Positions 50,154-58,664 of a stretch of DNA of 64,000 nt are shown one piece after another. Numbering within the stretch: the first letter of the stretch is position 1; each line of letters starts with the position of its first letter. A program made the translations under genes and the position numbers. The notes beneath the pieces are model-generated. The model had not been told where the DNA came from. It ran no database searches and worked only from the letters and a program-made list of their open reading frames with translations. This stretch comes from Alkalilimnicola ehrlichii (GTDB lineage: Bacteria > Pseudomonadota > Gammaproteobacteria > Nitrococcales > AK92), in the NCBI RefSeq assembly GCF_003399765.1, contig NZ_NFZV01000014.1, positions 1-64,000 of the forward strand, read 5' to 3'.

Positions 50154-50621
50154 ATGCAAGGCGACCCTAAACTTATCGAGATGCTTAACCGGCTGCTTGC
50201 TGGTGAGCTTGCCGCCATCGACCAGTATTTCGTGCACTCGCGCATGTACGAAGACTGGGGCCTGCAGAAGCTCTACGAGCGTATCGAGCACGAACGCGAG
50301 GACGAGGTCGGCCATGCCGATCGTTTGATTAAGCGCATCCTCTTCCTCGGCGGGACGCCGGACCTTTCGCAGCGCGAGCCGCTAAACATCGGTAAGGATG
50401 TGCCGGAGATGCTGCGCAGCGATCTTGAACTCGAGTACGCCGTAGTAAAAGCGTTGAAGGACGTTATCGCTTACGCCGAGCAGATCGGCGATTACGTCAC
50501 CCGAGACATGCTGGTCGAGCTTCTGGACGATACCGAAGAAGATCACGCCCATTGGTTGGAGCAGCAGCTGGCGTTGATCAAACGGTTGGGTTTGGAAAAT
50601 TATCAGCAGTCGCAGCTTTAA
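50154..50621 (+). CDS. bfr: Bacterioferritin, lacking the haem-ligand Met52
   Basis: A 155-residue bacterioferritin that stores iron in 24-mers. Aligned without gaps to E. coli Bfr for the first 120 residues, the ferroxidase ligands Glu18, Glu51, His54 and Glu94 are present, with the later Glu and His shifted by a one-residue insertion. Position 52, the haem-ligating Met in E. coli, is Val here (EVGHAD). This suggests a haem-free or hetero-oligomeric Bfr subunit, as known in two-subunit bacterioferritins. It ends IKRLGLENYQQSQL. It is convergent with the DUF2149 gene of the CobN-like operon. Confidence 0.92.
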   Translation: MQGDPKLIEMLNRLLAGELAAIDQYFVHSRMYEDWGLQKLYERIEHEREDEVGHADRLIKRILFLGGTPDLSQREPLNIGKDVPEMLRSDLELEYAVVKALKDVIAYAEQIGDYVTRDMLVELLDDTEEDHAHWLEQQLALIKRLGLENYQQSQL

Positions 50622-50643
50622 TCCGCGGCCGCCCGTATGGCTG

Positions 50644-50677
50644 GCGGCGTGCGGGCGCATGATCGCCAGCACGCCGC
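50644..50677. terminator. Convergent inverted repeat between bfr and DUF2149 gene
   Basis: GCGGCGTGC at 50644-50652 and GCACGCCGC at 50669-50677 are perfect 9-bp complementary arms around a 16-nt loop. It sits in the 80-bp gap between two convergent genes and could be a bidirectional terminator. There is no T-run. Confidence 0.35.
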
Positions 50678-50701
50678 TTGCTGCTACTACCGCTGCGGGC
50701 G

Positions 50702-51010
50702 CTATTCCGGCACGTAGATCATGCTGCCGTCCGGCAAGCGGTAAGCCACCCCCGCCTTGACGCCCTGGCCTTCGCCGATTTCGCCGGTGGCTTGATAGTG
50801 TTCCAGCGTCTCGCCCTGTTTGATGATGATTTCCATGTCCTCGCGGCCGGGGTTGGTGACCACCATGACCTCTTCGGCGGCGGCAAAAGGATTTAGTGGA
50901 TTCTCCAGCATCACGATTAGCAATATGCCGATGATTACCAGGAAAACGTCGATGACGTTGACCACCGACAGCATGGGGTCGTCCTGATCGTCCGCGTCCA
51001 GATAGCGCAT
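50702..51010 (-). CDS. DUF2149 membrane protein (HmuV-of-HmuYRSTUV/ExbD-like)
   Basis: A 102-residue protein with one membrane segment (VVNVIDVFLVIIGILLIVML, residues 16-35) preceded by acidic DADDQDDPM, and a soluble C-terminal domain ending GVAYRLPDGSMIYVPE. This matches the DUF2149 family. Such proteins are encoded with a MotA/TolQ/ExbB-like gene and CobN-like gene and may play the ExbD part. It follows the MotA/TolQ-like gene after a 9-bp gap. Confidence 0.8.
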   Translation of the reverse strand: MRYLDADDQDDPMLSVVNVIDVFLVIIGILLIVMLENPLNPFAAAEEVMVVTNPGREDMEIIIKQGETLEHYQATGEIGEGQGVKAGVAYRLPDGSMIYVPE

Positions 51011-51019
51011 GAGGTTCTC

Positions 51020-51550
51020 CTAGTTATTGGCCACAGTGCGTACCGCCGGCAGCGGCTCGGCGGCGGCCGTCGGCGCGCGCGCCAGTTCGTGCTCAATGGT
51101 GCGCAACTCGTTAAGCAGCCAGCGCCGGCGCACGGTGAGAATGAAGAAGCACAGCGAAGCGGCGATCAGGGCGATGATCACCGCCGCGAAGGCAATCACT
51201 AGATTTTCGCTAATGCCGCGACTGTTGCCGTCGGCCAGCGCCAGCAGAGCCGGGCCCATGGGGATCATGGTCGCGATAAGCCCCAGCATCGGCGCGGTGC
51301 GGGAGCCAATGCGCAGCGGCTCCAGCCAGCGCAGGATAAGCAGCTCCAGGTCGGCCAGTTCGGTGTCCGGGTGACGGCGCCAGTGGCTTATCAGGGCCGG
51401 CGTATGGCGGCCGCGCCGGCGCTGTAGCGCCTCCAGGGCGAAACCGCCAAGGGCATAGAAGGCGTAGCCGAACAGGCCGAGGATGATGAGTAGCACGGGC
51501 GCTAGAAACACCTTGGTGAGCTCGTACATGGTGCTTTCGATCAGGAACAT
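51020..51550 (-). CDS. MotA/TolQ/ExbB-family proton channel protein
   Basis: A 176-residue protein with three hydrophobic segments: about 12-35, 90-108 (MLGLIATMIPMGPALLAL) and 118-142. The TolQ/ExbB core pattern (LGLIATMIPMGPAL) is clear. It would energise a partner TonB-like system together with the adjacent DUF2149 protein. Both lie directly downstream of the CobN-like chelatase gene, in the order seen for the hmuRSUV type haem systems. Confidence 0.85.
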   Translation of the reverse strand: MFLIESTMYELTKVFLAPVLLIILGLFGYAFYALGGFALEALQRRRGRHTPALISHWRRHPDTELADLELLILRWLEPLRIGSRTAPMLGLIATMIPMGPALLALADGNSRGISENLVIAFAAVIIALIAASLCFFILTVRRRWLLNELRTIEHELARAPTAAAEPLPAVRTVANN

Positions 51551-51618
51551 GAGTTTCTCCTATTAGTAATGACAAGATCGCCAGTGCGACGGGGTCCTGG
51601 CACCGCACCTTGCAATGG

Positions 51619-54600
51619 TCAGGCCTTCCTTAGCCGTCGTTGGGCGAGTGCCTGGCGCAGGCCGCCGGCGGCGAATACGCTGAGCAGGGCGATTAACAGT
51701 GCCAGCAGCAGCGGGGACTGTTCGCCGCTCGACGGCGTCACCTGGGTGAGCTGCTGACCGCTGACGAGCGGTTCCGCCGCCGCCCCCGCGTCCGCGGAAG
51801 CACCGGCGTCGACGGCCGCTGCCCCCGGGCCGAGGCCGAAGCCGGTGCTGGCGAGCGTTTGCAGGTAAGGCTCAAGCAGGCTGCTGGCGGGCAGCACATC
51901 GTGGTCCTGCTGGAGTTCCTGGTAGGTGGCACTGAGGCTGGCTAGCGTGGCGGCGTCGGCATCCCAGTAGTCCTTGCGCGCCGCCTCCAGCAGGCGCTCG
52001 ATCACCTGCGCCAAGGCGTGCGGGTTGTGTTGCTCGAACCACTCGCGCATGCCTAGCTCGTATTTGTCTTCGACGTAAATGTCGTGAAAGGCCTGCCACT
52101 GGTCGTCGCGTACCACGGCCGGGTCGGTAACCTGCCAGCCCCAGAAGTTGTTGACGCTGCCGAGGATCTCCAGCGTGCCGGCGTAGCCTTCGGCGTGCAG
52201 AGCCTGAATCCAGCCGGGATGGAATTGGCGGCTGCGCAGCTCGCCGGCGAGAAAACGGGCGGCGCTCTCGTAGCGGCTGCGGCTGGGGTCGCGCAGGTTG
52301 GAGATGTAAAGCTCGGGGCTGGTGCCGTTGACGTGCCTTGCCGCCAACGAGATCCCGCCCAGGTATTGGAACGGATCGTCGGTGGTGAGCATGCCGTAGA
52401 GGTTGGACGAGCGCGACAGCACGGCTGCCTCGACGCCCTTGAGCTGTTCGGCATAGAGGTTCAGATCGTCTAGCTTGCGGCCCCAGTGGTTCGGATTGGG
52501 GCCGAAGGCGTACTGCATACGGGCCAGGTACAACTCGGCGAGCTTGCTTTCGTCCTCCCAGCTGTCGCTGGCGAGCGTGGCATCGTCCAAGCCGGTGCCG
52601 TAGCTGCCGGTGGGGCTGGAGAAAATACGGGTGACGGCAAGTTCCCAGGCGCTCTCGGCGTCGTATCCGCGCGCTTGGAGATCGGCCGCGAGCCGCTGAG
52701 CGTTCGTCCGCAATGGATTGTCCGGCTCGTCGAGCTCGGCCACCGCAGCCACCGCGGCGGCAATGTGGCCCATGACGTTGGGGAATTGATCGCGGTACAG
52801 GCCGGTGGCCGAGACGACCACATCCACCCGCGGTCGGCCCAGCTCGGCGGTCGGAATCACTTCGATGCCGCTGATCCGTCCGGCGCGGTCCCACTGCGGG
52901 CGTACGCCGAGGGCATGGAATACCTGCGCTTCCAGCACGCCGAGGTGGCGCATGGTCTCGACCGACCACATGGAGAAGGCGAGCTTCTGCGGGTAGTGGC
53001 CGTGGGCAGCATGGTGGTTGGCAATCAGCTCGTCGATGGCGGCGGCGCCGGCAGTATAGGCCTGGCGGGTCGGCACTTTGGAGGGATCGAACCCATAGAG
53101 ATTGCGCCCGGTGGGTAGGCTGTCGGGATTGCGAATGGGGTCGCCGCCGTAGCTTGGCTCGACGAAGTCGCCGGCAAGCGCAGCCAGCAGACCGGCAAGC
53201 TCGCCGTCTGCAGCCAGGGCGGCGTGATGGCGGCGAGCCAGCTCCAGCTGGTTCGCCAGCGCCGGATCGGTGTCCGCCGGCAGCGCTGCTTGGTCGATGA
53301 GATGGCGTTGTAGAAAGGCATACGGTTTGCTGGCGATAAAGTTCTGATAGTCGTCGACGAAAAGCTCGTCTAGGTCTTCCAGGTCGAGGAGGGCGTAGAA
53401 CGGCTCGCCCAGCATTTGCATGACCGTGCTTAGCCGATGCGTGGGCTTGGCGGTGGTGGCGAAACTGTGTAGGCCCAGCGGCTGAGCCAGTTGTGCCAGC
53501 TCGTGTAGGTAGTCGTGGAGGTCGCGTTCAAAGGCGGTGAAATCGGTCGCGGCGGCAGCAAGATCCCAGCCTAAGTCCTTGTACAAGGTGTCTTCCGCAA
53601 CCGCTTCCAGAATCGCCTGCCGGGTCTGCGCCTTGACTTCGCCCTCGTCCAGCAGCTCGTATTCGTGGATGAGATCGTGCACCGGCATTAGCTCCCGGTG
53701 CAGGCCGGCCGGACGAAACGGTGGCGTCTGGTGGCTGATAATGGTGGCGCGACCGCGCCGCTTGGCCTGGGTGGACTCGCCGAGGTTGTCGACGATGTAG
53801 GGATAGATCACCGGGGTGTCGCCCAGTACCAGGTAGGGGTACTCGGCGATGCCGAGCCCTCGTTCCTTGCCCGGTGTCCACTCCTGGCTGCCGTGGGTGC
53901 CGAAGTGGATTAGTGCATCGGCGCCGAACTGTTCGCGCACATATAGGTAGGCGGCCATGTAAAAGTGATTCAGGGGCACCGCGGTATCGTGGTAGATCGC
54001 CGTTTCGGCGTCCTCGCCGCGTTGGCCGCGCGGCGGTTGCGGCAACAGCACCAGCTTGCCGGTCTCGATGCGCGGTACCACAAAGTAAGCCTCGCCGTCG
54101 CGCTGGATCACCATGGGGTCCTGCTCCGGCTCGCCCCAGCGCGCGGTTACCTCGGTGCTGAGCTTGGCTGGCAGGTTGTCGAACCAACGCTGGTAGTCGG
54201 CGAGCGGAAGTAAGACGGCGAGGTCGCGTTCCAGCAAGTCGTCGAGGGCGTCGTCGCGGTAGAAGGGCCGGAGCAGGGCGGTACCTTGCTCGATCACGGT
54301 CTCCTCGGCGAGCGGCGACACGTCGTAGCCGGCCGCCGCCAGGCCCGCCGTCACCCGTGCCAGGCTACGCGGTACGTTGAGGAAGGAGGCCGAGAGATTA
54401 CGTTCGCCCGGCGGGTAGTTGTAGAAGAAAATCGCTACTCGCTTGTCGGCATTGTCCAGTCGGCGCAGGCGGGCGAGGTTGATCGCTTTTTGCGCCATGC
54501 TCTGCATCTGGGCGGGAATAGCTACGGTGCTGCCGTCTTTGACTGCGGCGACGACGAGCGGGTCGCTAACGCCGGCGCTCTCCGGCATGGCGAGATAGAA

Positions 54601-55647
54601 GGGAATATTACCGGTGGGGATGCCGACTGGATCGTTCTCCCAGTGCGCGGCGTCGCCGCTGCGCCAGGTAATTGCCTGTAGCACCGGCGCTCCCAAAGCG
54701 CGGTATTCTTCCAAACGGGTGGCTTGGTACATGGGCTGGAAGCTAATCAGTACGTCCGCCAGCGGCTCGCCGTCCGCCATCAGCAGCCGTTCCAGTTCGC
54801 CGTGTTCCACCATAGAGACGTAGAGCGCCAGCGGTTGAGCGCCGAGCGCTTCGATGCGGGCGATCAAGTCGTCGACCGGCTCGGTGAGCCCGTTGGCGAT
54901 GTTGGACTGGTGCAGAACAATACCGATGAGCGGGAGGTTGCCGTGTTCTCGGTCCAGCCCGTCGAGATAGCCTTCAAGGTCGGTGACCACCCGCTCGGGT
55001 AGGCGCGGGTGGTAGAAGCCGGCGCTGGGGAAAACGATGGGGGCCGGCACCGTGGCGCGGTCGCCGCCGTGCATCGCCGCGACATAACGAATAAGGTTAC
55101 GGTAGTTGGTCTCGCCACCGTTGCGGAAGTAAGCGTACAGGCGCTCGACATCGGCTTCGGCAAGCCCGGCTGCGTGCGGGCCCGCCGCGGATACCAGCAG
55201 CCGTGGGGGGAGTGCCGGAAGGTCGGCGAGCGCCTCCTCAAGACGGTTTCCGTCGCTTGCTCGCGGACCGTCCAGCAGTAATAAGTCGGCATTGGCAAGC
55301 TGCGCTTGCAAGGCGTCCGGCGTCAGCCGCTCGATATAGGACTGTTGCAGTGCGACGCCGTGTTCGGCGGCGAATTTGCGCAGGTATCGGTATTTGCCGT
55401 CGAGTACGAACTCCGTACTGAGGACCAGCATACGAGGTGCTTCCGCTGCCTGTGCTGCGGCCCGGAGCGGGAGGAGCGCGCAGGCAAGTAGCAGCAGTGC
55501 CGGCAATAAGGAGAAGAATCGATGGCGCCCAGCTACAGCCGTAGCGAAGGCCGGCATCTCTCGACCGCGTGCGGGTCGGGCGCGGCGAGCACCGATAGCA
55601 AGGCCGCTCGGGCGAAGGGCGAGCAGGAGGGCGGTGATCGGTTTCAT
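51619..55647 (-). CDS. Exported CobN-like chelatase (HmuS-type)
   Basis: A 1,342-residue intact CobN/magnesium-chelatase H-like protein (for comparison, CobN is about 1,250-1,300 residues). Unlike cytosolic CobN, it has an N-terminal signal region (hydrophobic 45-65, ending RAAAQA) and one C-terminal membrane helix (LLLALLIALLSVFAAGGL) before a basic tail. A second in-frame ATG at 55557 is another possible start. Chelatase-like segments include HFGTHGSQEWTPGK and the TSPELYISNLRDPSRSR region near the C terminus. No CobS or CobT partner is present. The set with TonB receptor, MotA/TolQ-like and DUF2149 genes resembles hmuRSUV, where HmuS is linked to use of haem iron. A cobalt-chelatase role in B12 synthesis is unlikely. 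Confidence 0.85.
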   Translation of the reverse strand: MKPITALLLALRPSGLAIGARRARPARGREMPAFATAVAGRHRFFSLLPALLLLACALLPLRAAAQAAEAPRMLVLSTEFVLDGKYRYLRKFAAEHGVALQQSYIERLTPDALQAQLANADLLLLDGPRASDGNRLEEALADLPALPPRLLVSAAGPHAAGLAEADVERLYAYFRNGGETNYRNLIRYVAAMHGGDRATVPAPIVFPSAGFYHPRLPERVVTDLEGYLDGLDREHGNLPLIGIVLHQSNIANGLTEPVDDLIARIEALGAQPLALYVSMVEHGELERLLMADGEPLADVLISFQPMYQATRLEEYRALGAPVLQAITWRSGDAAHWENDPVGIPTGNIPFYLAMPESAGVSDPLVVAAVKDGSTVAIPAQMQSMAQKAINLARLRRLDNADKRVAIFFYNYPPGERNLSASFLNVPRSLARVTAGLAAAGYDVSPLAEETVIEQGTALLRPFYRDDALDDLLERDLAVLLPLADYQRWFDNLPAKLSTEVTARWGEPEQDPMVIQRDGEAYFVVPRIETGKLVLLPQPPRGQRGEDAETAIYHDTAVPLNHFYMAAYLYVREQFGADALIHFGTHGSQEWTPGKERGLGIAEYPYLVLGDTPVIYPYIVDNLGESTQAKRRGRATIISHQTPPFRPAGLHRELMPVHDLIHEYELLDEGEVKAQTRQAILEAVAEDTLYKDLGWDLAAAATDFTAFERDLHDYLHELAQLAQPLGLHSFATTAKPTHRLSTVMQMLGEPFYALLDLEDLDELFVDDYQNFIASKPYAFLQRHLIDQAALPADTDPALANQLELARRHHAALAADGELAGLLAALAGDFVEPSYGGDPIRNPDSLPTGRNLYGFDPSKVPTRQAYTAGAAAIDELIANHHAAHGHYPQKLAFSMWSVETMRHLGVLEAQVFHALGVRPQWDRAGRISGIEVIPTAELGRPRVDVVVSATGLYRDQFPNVMGHIAAAVAAVAELDEPDNPLRTNAQRLAADLQARGYDAESAWELAVTRIFSSPTGSYGTGLDDATLASDSWEDESKLAELYLARMQYAFGPNPNHWGRKLDDLNLYAEQLKGVEAAVLSRSSNLYGMLTTDDPFQYLGGISLAARHVNGTSPELYISNLRDPSRSRYESAARFLAGELRSRQFHPGWIQALHAEGYAGTLEILGSVNNFWGWQVTDPAVVRDDQWQAFHDIYVEDKYELGMREWFEQHNPHALAQVIERLLEAARKDYWDADAATLASLSATYQELQQDHDVLPASSLLEPYLQTLASTGFGLGPGAAAVDAGASADAGAAAEPLVSGQQLTQVTPSSGEQSPLLLALLIALLSVFAAGGLRQALAQRRLRKA

Positions 55648-55723
55648 GGCGTTTGCTGTGCCTCTTGAAGGTCGCTGCGGCCGTGGCCGGATCGGTGGTG
55701 CCGATGCCGGCCGTGGCTTGGGA

Positions 55724-57685
55724 TTACGCTGGGCGCTTAGAAGCGGGCGTCGACGCGGCGAAGTAGAACCGTCCTTGTTCCGGAAAGCTGTAATGGGGCG
55801 ACTTGTCGGTAAGCCGCTCGTCGGTGAGGTTTTCTACCCCCACGCGCAGCGTCAACTGGCTGCCAAGATCCTTGGCGACGCCGGCGTGCCAGAGGGTGTA
55901 GGCCGGCAGTTCGACATCGTTGCCGCCGACATAGACCACCTGTTTACCGGTGTACTGGGTGCGCAGGTTGGTCCTGAGCCCCAGCGGCCGGTGTGCCCAA
56001 CCCAGTCGCAGGCCGGCTGTATGGCGCGGTCGGTTGGCCAGGGTTGTGCCGCTGTCGCGATCCTCGGCATTCAAGTAGGTGTAGTTCGCCGCGAGTGTGA
56101 AGCCGGCCGGGAGTTCGGTATCAAGCTCCGTCTCCACTCCGCGAATGCGCGCTGCGGCGACGTTGGCGTGTTCGTAGACTTTGCCTATGAGCGCCTCGCA
56201 GTTTTGTACGCACTGGTTGACGATCAGGTCTTCGACGTCGTTCTGGAACAACGTGACGCTAGCGTGCAGAGGGCCCTGCCAGACTTCGATACCGAACTCG
56301 TAACTGTCGCTATACTCGGGTTTGAGATCGGGGTTGCCGGAGAAACTGTGGGCGCCCTGGAAGAAGTACTCGGGCGAGATCTGCTTGAGCGTCGGTGCCC
56401 GGAAACCGTGGCCATAACCGCCCTTGACGGTCACCCAGTCGGTGGGGTGGTAGACAAGGTAGCCGCGCGGGCTGAACTCGGTACCGAACAGTTCGTGACG
56501 GTCGGCGCGCAGGCCCAAGGTCAGATTGATCGTCTCGGTCAGGTGCCATTCGTCTTGCACGAACACGGCTTGGTGAGTGACGTCGCCCTCGCCGCCACGC
56601 ATCATCTCGTGTTCCAGGCTCTCGATGCGGTACTCGCCCCCCACGGTAAGCTGGTGATCGTTTAGATCAAGGCGGATGTGACCGTCGACTACCTCGTCGG
56701 TGAGTTTCTGCGGCGCGGTCGGGGCAATGTCTGCGTTGTCGGTGCTGTTGGTCTGTTCCAGTACCGAACGATAGGCTCGCAGTTGTGTGGCTACCGTGCC
56801 GAAGCGGCCCTGGTGGGTGATCGCTGCGTGTTCGCGATCAAGTTGATAGCTGCTCTCGTGCAGGATCGGTGCGCCGCGGCCGGGCACGGTATCGCGCCAG
56901 CGTTCTTCGTCGCCTAGCTGGTATTCGAGGCGCAGGGTATGCGCTGCGTTGGGCGTGAAGGCCAGGCTGATGCCGCCGGAGCGCATTTCGCGGCCTTCGA
57001 GTTCGGTGAGGTCGGGGTTGTCGCGCTGCGGGGTGTCTTCCTGGCGCAGTAGACTGGCGTTGACGCCCAACGCCAGCGTGTCGGCAATCAGCGGTCCGCC
57101 GAGGTTCACGGCCAGCTGGCTGCGTTCGCCGTCACGGCCGTCTTCGCGGGCACCGCCAAGTAGCCGTGCCGAGCCGCTCCAGCGCTCCGGAATGGGCTTG
57201 GTAATGATGTTGATCACGCCGCCCAGGGCTTCGGAGCCGTACAGCGAGGACATCGGGCCGCGTACGATCTCGATACGTTCGATGGCTTCCGGCGCCACCC
57301 AGCCGTGCTGATAGTCGGAGTGACCGATTACGGCGTCGGAAGGGTTGAGCCGTTTGCCATCGATCAGGATAAGCGACTGGTGACTCTCCATGCCGCGCAG
57401 CTGGATCGTCTTGCGGCCGCTTAGGCCAACGCCGCCGAGGCTTACTCCCGGTGCGTCGCGTACCAGTTCGAGCGCATCCTGCGCCGGCCGCTCGCGCAGC
57501 CGTTCGCCCTCGATCACCGTGACGGCGGCTGGCACGCCCCAGAGGCGATGCTCGCCACCGGTGGCGGTAACCACCAAGGTATCCAGTTGTGCCACTTCGT
57601 CGGCCGCCGCCGCCGAGATGCTTAAGAAACCTGTGATGATCGCGGCGATAGTTGCCGTACCGGCCGGGCGCAGAGGAAGAGCCAT
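55724..57685 (-). CDS. TonB-dependent receptor, haem/colicin-I-receptor-like
   Basis: A 653-residue intact receptor. The ATG at 57685 has AGGGGG upstream. A signal peptide (ITGFLSISAAAA) is followed by a TonB box (LDTLVVTAT), the plug domain (RGPMSSLYGSEALGGVINIIT) and a 22-strand-type barrel. A FRAP box (FRAPTLKQISPE) and an NPDL box (GNPDLKPEYSDSYEFG) flank a segment containing GAHSF. FRAP and NPxL boxes with an intervening His are typical of haem receptors, though also seen in siderophore receptors. It is the first gene before the CobN-like chelatase. A strong Fur box lies 113 bp upstream. Confidence 0.9.
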   Translation of the reverse strand: MALPLRPAGTATIAAIITGFLSISAAAADEVAQLDTLVVTATGGEHRLWGVPAAVTVIEGERLRERPAQDALELVRDAPGVSLGGVGLSGRKTIQLRGMESHQSLILIDGKRLNPSDAVIGHSDYQHGWVAPEAIERIEIVRGPMSSLYGSEALGGVINIITKPIPERWSGSARLLGGAREDGRDGERSQLAVNLGGPLIADTLALGVNASLLRQEDTPQRDNPDLTELEGREMRSGGISLAFTPNAAHTLRLEYQLGDEERWRDTVPGRGAPILHESSYQLDREHAAITHQGRFGTVATQLRAYRSVLEQTNSTDNADIAPTAPQKLTDEVVDGHIRLDLNDHQLTVGGEYRIESLEHEMMRGGEGDVTHQAVFVQDEWHLTETINLTLGLRADRHELFGTEFSPRGYLVYHPTDWVTVKGGYGHGFRAPTLKQISPEYFFQGAHSFSGNPDLKPEYSDSYEFGIEVWQGPLHASVTLFQNDVEDLIVNQCVQNCEALIGKVYEHANVAAARIRGVETELDTELPAGFTLAANYTYLNAEDRDSGTTLANRPRHTAGLRLGWAHRPLGLRTNLRTQYTGKQVVYVGGNDVELPAYTLWHAGVAKDLGSQLTLRVGVENLTDERLTDKSPHYSFPEQGRFYFAASTPASKRPA

Positions 57686-57797
57686 GAGAAACCCCCTGTA
57701 ATATATAGAGGTGGTGGTTCCTGGCTGGCTGCACGCCGCGAGCGAGGCTGGCTGGCTGGGATGTGAACGTCTGTTTACGCAGACATTGCTATTATTC

Positions 57798-57816
57798 GCG
57801 AATGATAATCATTACT
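57798..57816. promoter_or_regulatory. Fur box upstream of HmuR-like receptor
   Basis: GCGAATGATAATCATTACT matches 15 of 19 positions of GATAATGATAATCATTATC and is nearly palindromic (AATGATAATCATT). It sits upstream of the receptor-CobN-ExbB-like operon, supporting iron regulation of the whole unit. Confidence 0.8.
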
Positions 57817-57943
57817 ATAAAGACATGCAAGCACGCCCGCGATGCCGTCGATGGTTGCCGTTTTCAGTTAACAGTGGAGACGGACGTGGACAACGTTCGG
57901 GACGGTTCGACCGTTGCCGGTAGTCTTGTTTTGGCTGCCCCGC

Positions 57944-58414
57944 TTAGTGTCGCGTTACGTTTGGCGCCGGGGCGACGCCGAATCGGCGCACGGTCAGGGT
58001 GTGGGCGTGGTTGAGCAGGCGTTGGCTTTCAACGACGCCTTCAGGCCATTGCTGAAGAAAATTAAGCGCCGGAACCAGATGATGCCGCAGCTCGGCAAGG
58101 CCGTTGCGTCTGAGTACTTCCGGTAAGCAGGGGTCTTCGATGATGTCGACCAGTCGCCAGTATGCTCGTTGTACTGTCGAGAAGGCCTGTTCCATCTGCC
58201 CGAGGCGACGATAACAGTTAACGAGGCATTGACAGGTGAATCCGTAAATGCGCGGCGTCGGCAGGTCTTCCGCGCGATGCAGTAGAAGCTGCTCGGCCTC
58301 GTGAACGGCGGTTAGAAAGTGTTGCAGCGCCTCGGTGTGCGCTTGGTGCGCGAGTGCCTGATGCGCCGCCTTAGTTGCTTGGCGCCAGTTCGAGAGGTTG
58401 GTTTCAGCCAGCAT
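57944..58414 (-). CDS. TPR-like helical protein, probably iron-regulated
   Basis: A 156-residue soluble, Ala/Leu/His-rich helical protein. Repeats such as NLSNWRQATKAAHQAL and FTCQCLVNCYRRLGQMEQAFSTVQRAYWRL resemble tetratricopeptide pairs. GGGAG precedes the ATG at 58414. I recognise no enzyme motif. A Fur-like site lies about 45 bp upstream, and the TonB receptor gene is next on the same strand. It may be an accessory or regulatory protein of iron uptake; this is inference from position. Confidence 0.6.
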   Translation of the reverse strand: MLAETNLSNWRQATKAAHQALAHQAHTEALQHFLTAVHEAEQLLLHRAEDLPTPRIYGFTCQCLVNCYRRLGQMEQAFSTVQRAYWRLVDIIEDPCLPEVLRRNGLAELRHHLVPALNFLQQWPEGVVESQRLLNHAHTLTVRRFGVAPAPNVTRH

Positions 58415-58451
58415 GTCGGCTCCCGGATGTTGTTGCTTCCCTCTGTAGTTT

Positions 58452-58470
58452 ATAAACGATAATCATTCGT
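58452..58470. promoter_or_regulatory. Weaker Fur-like box upstream of TPR-like gene
   Basis: The core GATAATCATT at 58458-58467 is exact, but the flanks match poorly (about 12 of 19 in total). It lies about 45 bp upstream of the TPR-like gene start. Confidence 0.45.
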
Positions 58471-58612
58471 ATTTACAAGTGGGTGCTTACTTCGCTTGTA
58501 TAAAGTGCTAACGGCGGCACATACAGCAGCGGTTGTGCTACGAGAAAGCCGCATACCGCCTGCGGGCGAGGCTTAAAGAATCAGGCTTTACAGGGGGAGA
58601 GGGAGAAGGATA

Positions 58613-58639
58613 CGGGCCATAGCGGATGGTTATGGCCCG
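58613..58639 (-). terminator. Hairpin downstream of first carboxylesterase gene
   Basis: CGGGCCATA and TATGGCCCG are perfect 9-bp arms around a 9-nt loop, about 26 bp past the stop of the reverse-strand esterase. No T-run follows. It is probably a terminator or mRNA 3'-end stabiliser. Confidence 0.45.
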
Positions 58640-58664
58640 CTTGAGTCATTCGCGAAGCCAAAGA

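Noticed and set aside
51619-55647. Cobaltochelatase CobN of B12 synthesis
   Set aside because: Signal peptide and C-terminal membrane helix, no cobS/cobT or other cob genes, and Fur rather than B12-riboswitch context.
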